Source: Paracyclopina nana
Taxonomy: Eukaryota > Arthropoda > Copepoda > Cyclopoida > Cyclopettidae
Assembly (NCBI GenBank): GCA_019096065.1
Contig: JAGUCH010000003.1
Coordinates: forward strand, 10,292,001-10,356,000
Length of the DNA stretch: 64,000 bases
Direction of reading: 5' to 3'
Part shown: positions 22,004 through 30,694 of the stretch, in pieces
Layout: the number at the start of each line of letters is the position of its first letter
Position numbering within the stretch: the stretch's first letter is position 1
Notes under the pieces: model-generated
What the model was told of the DNA's origin: nothing
The model's input: only the letters and a program-made list of their open reading frames with translations
Databases searched by the model: none
Program-made: the position numbers and the translations under genes

Positions 22004-22626
22004 GTCCCGATGGGGTGGGAATCGACCACCGTGATTTTGTTGAGCTCACGATAATCCACGCACCAACGGAGACTGCCGTCCTTCTTGCGCACGGGGACCA
22101 GTGGGGCTGACCACGGGGATGAGATCGGAGTGATGACCTCTTCTTCCAACCACTTATGGATCTGCTCCTTCAAGGAGGACTCCAGGTTGGGGTTGATTGG
22201 CCTCCGCCTAATGTTGATCGGTCGGGCGCCAGGCTTGAGATCTATCGCATGCTCCACCAACTTGGTCTGCCCAGTGCGACCATCGAAGGAGAAGGCGCCC
22301 AGGTACGCGGCCAGCAGGGACGCGGCCGCCCTCAGGCGTTCGGGATGCCGGCGAAGGAGGTCGTTTTCTTTCAATCCGAATGCTTGAATCGTGAACTCGA
22401 TCTTCTCCTGTGGGCTGGCATCAGGGGGCAGCCCCGGCGGCTCCGCGGCCGGATAGCTTGGAGGTGTGGTGCGGATGCAGCGAGGGCAGCGGCCTCCATG
22501 GGCTCGTACTCCCTTAGCACACCGTAAAGAGTGCCCCCCTTTACTTGCAAGGGGTGATCCAGTGGGTTCAGCATTCCCACCAGCAGGTGGCCTCCTGCGG
22601 AGGGTCGCACCACGGCGTTCAGCCAA
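22000..22626 (-). CDS. pol: Pol: reverse transcriptase N-terminal part
   Basis: The informative part is the second half: HAIDLKPGARPINIRRRPINP, then LEEEVITPISSPWSAPLVPVRKKDG and SLRWCVDYRELNKIT, the fingers region of Gypsy RTs. The first half, upstream of about 22450, is out-of-frame overlap with the protease ORF. It breaks off just after DSHPI and continues in the -1 frame as 20186-22003. Confidence 0.85.
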   Translation of the reverse strand: MAERRGATLRRRPPAGGNAEPTGSPLASKGGHSLRCAKGVRAHGGRCPRCIRTTPPSYPAAEPPGLPPDASPQEKIEFTIQAFGLKENDLLRRHPERLRAAASLLAAYLGAFSFDGRTGQTKLVEHAIDLKPGARPINIRRRPINPNLESSLKEQIHKWLEEEVITPISSPWSAPLVPVRKKDGSLRWCVDYRELNKITVVDSHPIGT

Positions 22627-23231
22627 GGAGCCAGCTGGGTTTCTTCAGCGAACTGCCCTTCAGCCTCCAGGACTGCGGGCTTTGCATCGCCGTGAGGCCA
22701 TAGAGCGGCAACGGCCGCGACGAGAGCAGTGCTGCGTGGCGGGACAGTGGCCGGCCGGAGGACACATATTGGGTATTCCCCCGGGGAAGGCTGGCTGGAG
22801 GCCGACAGGGCCCCAACCAGCGGAACACATTGGCCGTGAATTCTCAGGGCACCCCGCGAGTGGAGCTGGTCGATGCGGTGGTGGCTCAAGAAGGGCCCCG
22901 AGAGGTTGAAGTCCATAGACAAATTGCGCACCACTGCCGGGCGGATGGAGAACACGTGAGGGTGCTCCCCGAACTGCACCCGTAGAGGCTGCTTGAGTTC
23001 CCCCAACACTTGCAGCCGATGGCGGGCGTGGGCCGTGCCCACAGCGGTCATGTCCTCCAGGGGTCGCAACCCGTGGGGGAGGACTCCCAGTCGCTTAGCG
23101 AAGTCCTCAGAGATGCAAGTGCGCCAGCTGTTTCCGCTGTCCACTAAGGCTCGCGTCTTGATGCGGCCGATGTGCACTGGCACTTGGGTTAAAAATTGTT
23201 TATGCTGTGTGATGTGGTCTAATGCGGCCAA
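22371..23231 (-). CDS. pol: Retroviral-type aspartic protease (pro) region
   Basis: The catalytic motif is ALVDSGNSWRTCIS (DSG instead of the commoner DTG), preceded by VPVHIGRIKTR. The frame is open somewhat upstream of 23231, overlapping the end of the nucleocapsid frame, so protease follows gag in the -1 frame. This one shift could be a natural gag-pol frameshift. Downstream of the protease fold is a linker rich in Ala and Pro before RT. The last part of the ORF (after about 22450) is out of frame with RT. Confidence 0.8.
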   Translation of the reverse strand: MAALDHITQHKQFLTQVPVHIGRIKTRALVDSGNSWRTCISEDFAKRLGVLPHGLRPLEDMTAVGTAHARHRLQVLGELKQPLRVQFGEHPHVFSIRPAVVRNLSMDFNLSGPFLSHHRIDQLHSRGALRIHGQCVPLVGALSASSQPSPGEYPICVLRPATVPPRSTALVAAVAALWPHGDAKPAVLEAEGQFAEETQLAPWLNAVVRPSAGGHLLVGMLNPLDHPLQVKGGTLYGVLREYEPMEAAALAASAPHLQAIRPRSRRGCPLMPAHRRRSSSRFKHSD

Positions 23232-23266
23232 GATGAGGGATGCTGGCGTGACCCGGGCGGAGCCCT

Positions 23267-23701
23267 CTACAACCGGGTCGGGTCGTTTCCCGCCGGCGTA
23301 TTCCCGGAAGCTTCCGACTCGGCCTCAGGGCCGGCCTCACTGATCTCGTTGACCTTGGGCCGCTTGCCGGCGGACTGCTTGCCGCTGGACTGGTTGGAAT
23401 CGGAGGACCGCTTCCGGTCCGAAGGCTGGCCCGACCCCCACTTGCCCGAGGCGGACGAAGAGCGTTGCTGCAGTTGGCTTGCAGCTTTGTGCCACTTGTT
23501 GATCTTGGGGTTGTAACGGTTGTTGCGCTTGTCCCGCTCGAGGGCGCGGCACTCGGCCCGGCGATGGCCTTTCCTCTCGCAGTAGAAACAAGTGATGTCG
23601 GCATCGGCATCCGAGGAATGCAGGGCGGCTACTCGGCCTTTGCTTTGCCCGATCGTCATCCAACACTCGGCTTGGCAAGCGGCCTCCAGGGCATCGGCCA
23701 T
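23267..23701 (-). CDS. gag: Gag: nucleocapsid part with CCHC zinc knuckle
   Basis: 144 codons. One zinc knuckle CFYCERKGHRRAEC (C-x2-C-x4-H-x4-C) is followed by a basic, Ser/Lys-rich RNA-binding tail (DRKRSSDSNQSSGKQSAGKR). It continues gag from the upstream capsid ORF in the -1 frame; the two ORFs overlap at 23656-23701. Confidence 0.85.
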   Translation of the reverse strand: MADALEAACQAECWMTIGQSKGRVAALHSSDADADITCFYCERKGHRRAECRALERDKRNNRYNPKINKWHKAASQLQQRSSSASGKWGSGQPSDRKRSSDSNQSSGKQSAGKRPKVNEISEAGPEAESEASGNTPAGNDPTRL

Positions 23702-24618
23702 GGTGGCGAACTTGTGCCAGCGAGGCCCATCACTACGTCTTTGCGGTGCATCTTGGTGACGAAGATGCGGATGAGGTCAGGGTAGGTCTCGACCTCCTTG
23801 GCGAGCTCCGGTCTGGCTCGAACAAAGATGCTCCTCAGGCGGGCATGCCATTGCGGAATAGCCTCATCTGCCTTCTGCTGGGCAGTCTCCAAGGCAATAC
23901 GGGCCACCTGAGAGGACGTGGCGGTGACGAAGAACCTCTCGTACGCATCCAGCAGGTGCATGAAGGTGAAGGCTTCGTCCCCCAGTCGGAGGTCGACCTC
24001 GTTGACCGTCCGGAGCGCCACCCCGACCATGGCGTGCTTGATCTCCATTTTCTTGGTGGCCCCCGAGGCCGTTGAACCCAAGAAGGTGGCCTCTACATGC
24101 AGGCGGAAGGTGAGCCATTTATCGGCCTCTGTGTCCTCAAACTTCTCAAGTTTCCGCTTGCGACCGGCGCGAGCCGCGGCGGCCTCGGCCTCGAGGCGCC
24201 GGGCTTCCGCCTCCACTTGTCGCAACTCGGCCTCCCTCTGTCTGGTCTCGAGGTCGGCGTTCCGTTGGGCTTCGAACCCGCGAAGGAGTTGGAGCATCAT
24301 GGCTTGCATGTCTCCTGACGCCGGGGGTGCGTTGTTCGGCCCGGCCAATTGGGGCGGCGGAAGCCCGCCAGCGGCGCCGCCGCTTCCCCCTGTGGGCGTG
24401 CCCGATCGTGGGTGGGTCCCGCCCTGGGCCCCAAGTGGATTGCCTCCTTGGGCCCCGCCAACCCCGAGGGGGTTGCCCCCTTGGGCCCCGCCAACCCCGA
24501 AGGGCGCGAGGACCTCGACCTCCTCCCGGCGCGAGCCGGCGAGGTGGCCAGGATCGGAGAGATTATCGGGGTCTTCGTCAGCGGAAGATGGGCGTTGCTT
24601 TGGTGATCGAAGCATCAT
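23656..24618 (-). CDS. gag: Gag: matrix/capsid part
   Basis: 320 codons. The N-terminus is disordered, Gly/Pro-rich and carries short direct repeats (GVGGAQGGNPL twice). A charged coiled coil follows (RQREAELRQVEAEARRLEAEA), then a capsid-like region (KWLTFRLHVEATFLGS through ARLRSIFVRARPELA). Gag of Ty3/Gypsy elements packages the RNA and assembles particles. The final 25 or so residues are out of frame, the true continuation being the nucleocapsid ORF. Confidence 0.8.
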   Translation of the reverse strand: MMLRSPKQRPSSADEDPDNLSDPGHLAGSRREEVEVLAPFGVGGAQGGNPLGVGGAQGGNPLGAQGGTHPRSGTPTGGSGGAAGGLPPPQLAGPNNAPPASGDMQAMMLQLLRGFEAQRNADLETRQREAELRQVEAEARRLEAEAAAARAGRKRKLEKFEDTEADKWLTFRLHVEATFLGSTASGATKKMEIKHAMVGVALRTVNEVDLRLGDEAFTFMHLLDAYERFFVTATSSQVARIALETAQQKADEAIPQWHARLRSIFVRARPELAKEVETYPDLIRIFVTKMHRKDVVMGLAGTSSPPWPMPWRPLAKPSVG

Positions 24619-26093
24619 GATGTCTACTGTGCTATACAGAAGGAGTTAGCTTAAGCGTACAAGCAATTGAAAGTGTTGCGTTTTACCAGCGGTGAAATGG
24701 TGCAAAGCGAGAAGATTGGGGGTGTAATAGCCTTGGGAGCTTCCAAAGAACTGGGCTCGACCCCGATCAGCTCTCTTTTATTGTCACCAGATCAGCGCAA
24801 CGGCCGCTCTCATGGCCAGCAGGGAATTCTGGCCCCTCTGATAAATTGTTTTAAAACGACTCTCTCTCAAGATTGTTTACAAGATCTGGTTTACGACCGG
24901 TGATTTAGGCGGCCAATTTTAGCTATTTAGCTATTAGCGAAGCTTCATTAGCAACAGGATGCGAGATTTAGTTTACAACTTCTTGCAGCTGCAACAGCAG
25001 TCGATCTCCCCTGTTACTAGGAGTAACCTTGGGAATGGGGCCATAAAGAGGCCAGCGGCTTGGTCTATTTGCGACCGTATTTGCGCGACACAATGCCGGT
25101 CTCCGAGTGACCATTTATGGCCATATTTTGTGCCTGATCCAATCTCGAAAGTGACCGTGAGCGGATTAGCGATAAGCGGTTGAGCCGACCCATCTACGGG
25201 TCAAGGGATTAACTTCCCTATTAATACATTGCTCAGTGATCCTGACTGATCCTCAAGAGCCAAGCCTTTTCCGGCCTTCGCCTGGCGGCCCGCCGCTGGG
25301 GTCCGCCTGACGGCTTCCCGAGGTATACTTCTCGGGGGTAATCGATAGTCGTGGCCTGATTTCTTTCTGGCTGCGCGCGCGCAGTATTTGGGAGCGTGTA
25401 GTTAGTTGTTGTTTATTGATCTTAATGCAATCATTAACATGAATCGTTCTGACAAATGCGCGTTTTTCTGCAGAGTAACGCGGCCTCCCTGCCAAGGTTT
25501 CGATGGTGGCCTTGTTGCGAGGGCGAGGCTGTGATGGCGACTCAGGTGTCCAGCGATCTTGCTGCCTGAGGGCCCGTGCTCTCCTGGTGATGCCCGCCAT
25601 TCTCTGTGGCGCAGCCTCAGCCGAGGACAAGCGAGGTGATTCTAGCGACTCAGGTGTCCAGCGATCTTGCTGCCTGAGGGCCCGTGCTCTCCTGGTGATG
25701 CTCGCCATTCTCTGTGGCGGCCTCAGCCGAGGACAAGCTTGCTCGGCGTACGATAGCCGGCTGACAGCGTATTCGCGATTTTCTGCTATAGTGTCGCGAT
25801 GCCTACTGCCACAACACCTCCATGCGATCCGGGCATACGGCCTCAAGGGACGCGCCCGACCTCGGCCTGGGGTGGATGCTGTGCTCTGGTCATTCTGGCA
25901 CGAATGCTTGACTGGCGCAAGGGTGACGACTCGCTGCCGGTGTCACCGGTGTCTTGCTTGGACTGTGGTGTTGGCCTACGGGTGTGGCTCCTTGCCACGC
26001 CCCTTTTGGTCCCATCTGGCTATTTGCTCAGCCATATTGCTGTCCCTTATTTGCGGGTTTGTTGGGGCGAAGGTGTCGATAACTCGGGGAGTT
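24619..26093 (-). other. Long 5' leader of the retrotransposon
   Basis: About 1.5 kb between primer-binding site and gag start, without a recognisable domain. It should contain packaging signals and possibly a splice donor for env. It includes the tandem duplication at 25537-25736. A 197-codon - strand frame at 25253-25846 overlaps that duplication and has a repetitive product with no family resemblance, so I do not call it a gene. Confidence 0.5.
25537..25736. repeat. Tandem duplication in the retrotransposon leader
   Basis: Two nearly identical copies, about 25537-25631 and 25645-25736, repeat with a period of about 108 bases. Both contain CTCAGGTGTCCAGCGATC and the end CAGCCGAGGACAAGC. 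They differ by a few substitutions and a 3-base indel. Confidence 0.85.
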
Positions 26094-26111
26094 GTCCTCA
26101 GCACCGAGCCA
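26094..26111 (-). other. Candidate primer-binding site
   Basis: Three bases inside the 5' LTR edge the - strand reads TGGCTCGGTGCTGAGGAC, starting with the TGG that pairs with a tRNA CCA end. I cannot match it to a particular tRNA from memory. Position supports the call. Confidence 0.5.
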
Positions 26112-26114
26112 ACT

Positions 26115-26309
26115 TGTAGGAGGTTCGTATAGACCCCCCGAGGATGACACGCGCGCCCGCGGGTAGCGATAGAAGAACTTGCTACTGAAACTAGTCGAGA
26201 TGTTTACTCGAGTGCGTCCGTTTATTAACTGCCGTACAATTCGTTTCACCGGGACGGGGCGCTCGCAGGCGCCCACAGAACACACCCGTATACCCGTGTT
26301 CCTGCTACA
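26115..26309 (-). repeat. 5' LTR of the retrotransposon
   Basis: 195 bases, appearing the same as the left LTR. It carries the promoter for the element, transcribed leftwards on the - strand. The AATAAA equivalent is at 26221-26226. The target duplication TCAA follows at 26310-26313. Confidence 0.95.
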
Positions 26310-26730
26310 TCAACGTAGCACCTTTTTCTTATTAGCGGTAAGCTAAAAATATGCCATCCTGGCACCCGGGAGAGCAAGTAAGAGCAGCCAATTCTGGTGG
26401 ATTATCAATTTATGCTATAAGCTTGACTTTCCTGACTTGGTCACTCAATTGGAGTCGTTTGGAATCAAAAGTTATGGGAGATTCAATTTTTGCTCAAATT
26501 GTGCAAAGTTGCTGTTCTACTGAATTGGCCAATATCAACTTTTGCCCAAAAATTATGTTTTCTTCACCAAATTCGAACCTTTATCTGTCAATAAACATTA
26601 ATTTGTGCTCTTTAGGTAGCCTAGAAGTCCTACAAATTTGAAGCTGAAAATGGGTGCTAAAATCGGAAATCTGCGATTTGACGTAATTTCTCTTGCGCGT
26701 AAAATCGGCTTTTTGATCCACTGTGCAGTG

Positions 26731-27469
26731 TCGACTTTTGATCTACCGAATTATGAAGAATGCTACATTTTTGCCAATTACTCAAATTTCTTACCGCCAT
26801 TCTTTAAAAATAGGCCAAACAAGGAAAGCGAGAGGAAAAGAAGCTTTCCACTTATAAAATCTGGAGAATCCTTGACTTTTCATTGACGCATTGCAATTTT
26901 TTTTTCAAATTGCGGGAGGAAAATGATAAGATTTGTCAAATTGAAGCAACTTCTAATTATGGTAAAACTTCATTTTTTCACTTGATGAGTCATTATTTTT
27001 TTGTTTATTTTTTTTGGTCAACAAAAATTGTTGCTTTATTTATTTTCTCTTGCAGATTGGAGCTTTGCCCTGTTGCTGTCTTTTTTATTTCTACTTACAC
27101 TTGTTTACATATATGCTATAATTTATTTCTATTTTAATTTGTTTCCATATAATTTCTCCGATCAATGAAGTTGTAGCAGAAAATGGAGTTCAAAATCCGG
27201 GATCATCTTTCAATGTCTGCCTAATGTACTATTACAAAACGTATCCTAGCTTCACTTATCATTATACAGCCTGACCTGAAGGTATTCACGCATAAATCCA
27301 AAAAAAGTGTTCTAAAAGCCTACTGGACAGACTGTATACGCACGTGTGCATTTCATTATTAGTGACAGCAAACAAAAGTGCTGAGTAACTCCAAAAACTA
27401 TTGCTGGCTGATTTTCATTGGTCCACATGTTTTTCTTACCTTTTGTTACTTGTCAGTTTTGTCAACAAC
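26731..27469. other. Intergenic region upstream of the hydroxylase-like gene
   Basis: About 0.7 kb of AT-rich sequence with T-runs. Open frames at 26638-27137 have low-complexity, unrelated products. It presumably contains the promoter of the downstream gene. Confidence 0.4.
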
Positions 27470-29323
27470 ATGGATGGCAGAATCATTTTGGCCCTACTTT
27501 TTTTCCTCACCACCTCCTTGAAGGCTGAAGAGCTTTGTGGTCTTGAGCCTCCAAAGGAAGGAGAGTCTTGCTCTGGAAGCTCCAATGCTGGGGACAAGAA
27601 GGAAGACATCAATGATGTGCTTAAGCACAAATTTGTGGAGAAACCAATGACTGAAGAGGAAGAGCAAATTTGGGCAAGGAGATTTTACTCCAAATCCTCG
27701 TGAGTAATTACTAAAAAAATGGCTACATTTCCTCATTTATATAAGAGCCAAATTGTCATGGGCAAATGGGGCATTGTATAAGACTCATGTTGACTCACAG
27801 AGATAATCTTATTCATTGTTGACCAGGTACACTAATAACTATGATTGGAAAATTCGAGATGAGTTGGACATTGCTGAGGAGCACATTCCTCATGACAATG
27901 ATGAGGCCATTGCTCTCTTTGACAAGATCCTGGAATCCCATCCAAAGTCACCCAGAGCTCTCTATATCAGGGCCAGGGTAGTTGAGGCCAAAATGTACAA
28001 TTCCACAAATGCCAATGATCCTCAAGTGTTAGACTCCCTGTTCAAGGCTTACTTCTCACTGATGGAAAGGTACCAAGGCCAGAATGAGTCCATCCTTTTG
28101 GAAGAGTATGATGTGATGCCAGTCATGTTCAGCTCTCTGGTGCACCATACAGCCATTTTGGGAGATACTCACAACAGAACTGATGTTGTCAACCAAGTGT
28201 ATGAATTGGCCTTTGAGAAGAACCCAGAGTACAAATTGACTGACAGGTTGCATGCCATTCTCATTCAAAATTTCATCAGCACTGGCCAGCTGGAAAAGGC
28301 TGAAAAGGCCATCAAAAATGCCCTGGACATTGCCCCAGAGAATTTTGCCTACAAGTTCTTCCATGGAATCCTGCTCAAAATCAGAGGGCAGAAAAAGGAG
28401 GGAAATGCACTGCTGAGAAATTTGTCCAGTGATGCCATTGACTTGTCCAAATTCAGCTATGAGATGAGCACATTTGGCAATGAGCTGCAAAATTGTGGCA
28501 AGCCTGAATATGCCAAAATTCTCTACCAGGAGTGCTCCAAAATGCACATTTTCCCTTCTGCCAAGCAAAGGCCCATCATCAGCAATCCAAGCCATGAAAT
28601 TGAGGCTTTGCCCATTTGGGACGTGGAGGAAAATGTGGGATTGACTGCTTATGACGAGGAACTCAGTGCACTCAAAGCATTTTTGCCAAATTTGCAGCAA
28701 GAAGCAATGGAAACTGCTGCAAAAATCAATGAATTTTCTGACTACTGGAGAGTTGACAATTACCATAACATTTCAACAGGAAATTTCATTAGATCAGGTA
28801 AAAAAACCACATTTATTATGAAAATTCGAGAGTCCATATTTTGCAAGTGAGTGGCACTTCTCTGTTTTTCACAGGCAATCTCAGCACACTGAGTGTGTTC
28901 CATTTTGGCAAAAGGAGGCGTGGCGTGTGCCAAAAGTTGCTGCCCAAAACTTGCGCCTTTTTCAAGGCCAATTTTGAGCGGCCGACCAAGTTCAAAATCG
29001 GACTGGTTAAGCTGTCAGTCATGGAGCCAGGGGCCAAAACGTTCCCCTTGACTGGACTCACCAACCTGAAACTCACATTACTGGTGCCAGTGCAAATCCC
29101 AAAAGAGTTCGGCTACAGATTTGACCAGGAAAATGCTGTGGACTTTCATGATGACAAGTGGGATGTGGTCGACTCGTCTTTTGAGCATGTCTTCGACAAT
29201 GAAAAGGCCAGCCAAAAGGCCATTTGGCTGAGCATTGACATTCCACATCCAGAGCTCACAGCTGAAGAAGAAGCTAACATTTCAATTACTGACTATGCAA
29301 AGCATGTGTTCTTACCTTTCTAA
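27470..29323 (+). CDS. Secreted aspartyl/asparaginyl beta-hydroxylase-like protein, probably inactive
   Basis: Exons 27470-27699, 27827-28797 and 28875-29323 agree in phase and give 549 residues. A signal peptide (MDGRIILALLFFLTTSLKA) is followed by an acidic stretch, then a TPR-like helical region (DEAIALFDKILESHPKSPRALYIRARVVEAK), then the ASPH-type double-stranded beta-helix domain (KLLPKTCAFF through IDIPHPELT). Active ASPH enzymes hydroxylate Asp/Asn of EGF domains in the ER, holding iron with two histidines, one in an HTGPTN motif and one in DSFEHE. Here the first is FPLTGLTN (His to Leu), while the second is kept (DSSFEHVF). Arginine/histidine positions expected to bind 2-oxoglutarate also differ. 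I infer a pseudoenzyme. A longer start at 27401 is possible. AATAAA follows at 29328-29333. Confidence 0.85.
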
Positions 29324-29333
29324 CTTCAATAAA

Positions 29334-30694
29334 TAGCACAAAAAAACTTCAACCTGAGTCTAACTAAAAAAAACCAAAAAAAAGAATATTCATTTTAGAA
29401 TTAGGCAGAAACCGAAAAAAACTGGTAGCGCAACAATAGAGCTCAAATCACGCAACCTCACCTTTTTCGCGTCTTTTAGATTTTTGATTGAAGGGTTTTG
29501 TGATGTTCAAGTAACTCTTCAATTAGTAAATGTGTAATGTTTTAAAAAAGGTAAATTGCTTGCGTAATGTGTGGCTCGTTATGATGACAAATTAGAGCAA
29601 AATTGCGTGCTGCTCTAATTACAATAAGATTCTAAGACTTTCTTGCTAGATGCCTTAATAACCATGGTCATTAAGGCATCATTTTGAACACTTGAACTCA
29701 GATCAAAATCAGAACGAAGATTGCCATTAATGTCCTCTCGAAAAAAAATTCCTTAAGGGAAATTGGCCATTGGGAAGAGAAAAATGCACGCTTTTCAAGC
29801 TTTGAGCTAAGGTTGCGAAATCAAGACAAGAAACAGATATCTGCTGAAATATCCTACAAATCACCCCTTTAATTATGATTATGGGACCTGCGCATAAATT
29901 ATTAGGCAAATGGCATTAAGTTCATCATTTTCATTGAGCAAAGCAGCAAAAGGAGGAAAATAGGTTCACCGCCAAAAAGCTGACTTAAGACCCAGCCGAG
30001 GATAAAAAGTAGCAGCGTGGTCAAAAAATGGCGGCAACCACCGGTGAAGTGAAAACATACTTTCATTCATGAGCTGCAAGCCGTATGGCGCGAAAATGGA
30101 AGGTGTGTGCCGAAAAAGAAATCCTTCAAGCTCGTAGCCGACTCGAAATTAAGCTAAGCATGGCAACTCGCACTGGTCATGCTTCTCTCAGCAACTCTTT
30201 CTTTCTTGATTAAAAAAATATGCTTACATTTAAAATCAGCTGATTGTTATTTTGAAAGAAATCAGCTGTTTGTTTTCTTTTAATCAATCAGCTGTTTGTT
30301 TATAAGATTACTGTTACTTATGAGCACTGTGACTACAAATCAGTTATTAATTGATGAAAAGCTGGATTATTTATTTAAAAAAAGGAAAATGAATGAATTC
30401 GAGCTAGCTTAAAGTTCCAAATAGCCATAAATCTTGTCAGTGCCAAAGTAAGCCATGTGATTTTTCCCGATTTCTTCAATTACATTTCGTATTCACAATT
30501 TCCGCAGCTGCCAAATGAGGTTGACAACGACAACAGAAGTTGTAGATATTTCTGCTGCGGTTGTTGCCAGATAATTGCCGCCATCAGCTGATGATGGGAT
30601 TTTCAGATGAGCAGGGCCAATATGGCGTCAGCTGTTACTTGGCTCTTTTGGTTAGTATGGTGTGCAGTAACAGCCGCAGTGGAAGTTGATTAAC
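29334..30694. other. Intergenic region upstream of the SLC6-like gene
   Basis: About 1.4 kb. Five CAGCTG motifs lie at about 30237, 30263, 30290, 30594 and 30628. The first three share the flank AATCAGCTG within 60 bases, and CAGCTGTTTGTTT occurs twice. They may be E-box-type promoter elements. No gene is seen. Confidence 0.4.

Larger units (their letters stand above)
15960..26309 (-). mobile_element. Ty3/Gypsy-type LTR retrotransposon with a virus-derived envelope gene
   Basis: A complete 10,350-base element lying on the - strand. Its 195-base LTRs (26115-26309 as 5' LTR, 15960-16154 as 3' LTR) begin TGTAG and end CTACA, and I found no difference between them. The direct duplication TCAA flanks it at 15956-15959 and 26310-26313. 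Order on the - strand: 5' LTR, primer-binding site, 1.5-kb leader, gag with zinc knuckle, aspartic protease, reverse transcriptase, RNase H, integrase with GPY/F module, envelope, an in-frame tail ORF, polypurine tract, 3' LTR. Domain order, the RT style (LPYLDD, VTYLGHVV) and the GPY/F module indicate Ty3/Gypsy (Metaviridae). It is visibly richer in GC than the host. Matching LTRs imply a recent insertion, yet gag-pol is split into several frames while env is open. Confidence 0.95.
15901..26730. repeat. Old inverted-repeat (MITE-like) element split by the LTR insertion
   Basis: The left end at 15901-15942 (GTGCACAGTGGGAT...GCCGATTTCACGCGCA) and the right end at 26693-26730 are inverted copies of each other. 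The right end read backwards gives CACTGCACAGTGGATC, then GCCGATTTTACGCGCA. With the retroelement and one TCAA removed, the two halves (15901-15959 and 26310-26730) form one element of about 480 bases. A diverged second copy lies at 44158-44639. No coding capacity is seen. Exact ends are uncertain. Confidence 0.6.

Noticed and set aside
16907..22909. Many + strand open frames up to 178 codons opposite gag-pol-env
   Set aside because: They are antisense shadows of GC-rich coding sequence; compositions are odd and no domain is visible.
25253..25846. 197-codon - strand frame (and opposing + strand frames) in the retrotransposon leader
   Set aside because: It spans the 108-base-period duplication, the product is simply repetitive, and no domain is recognisable.
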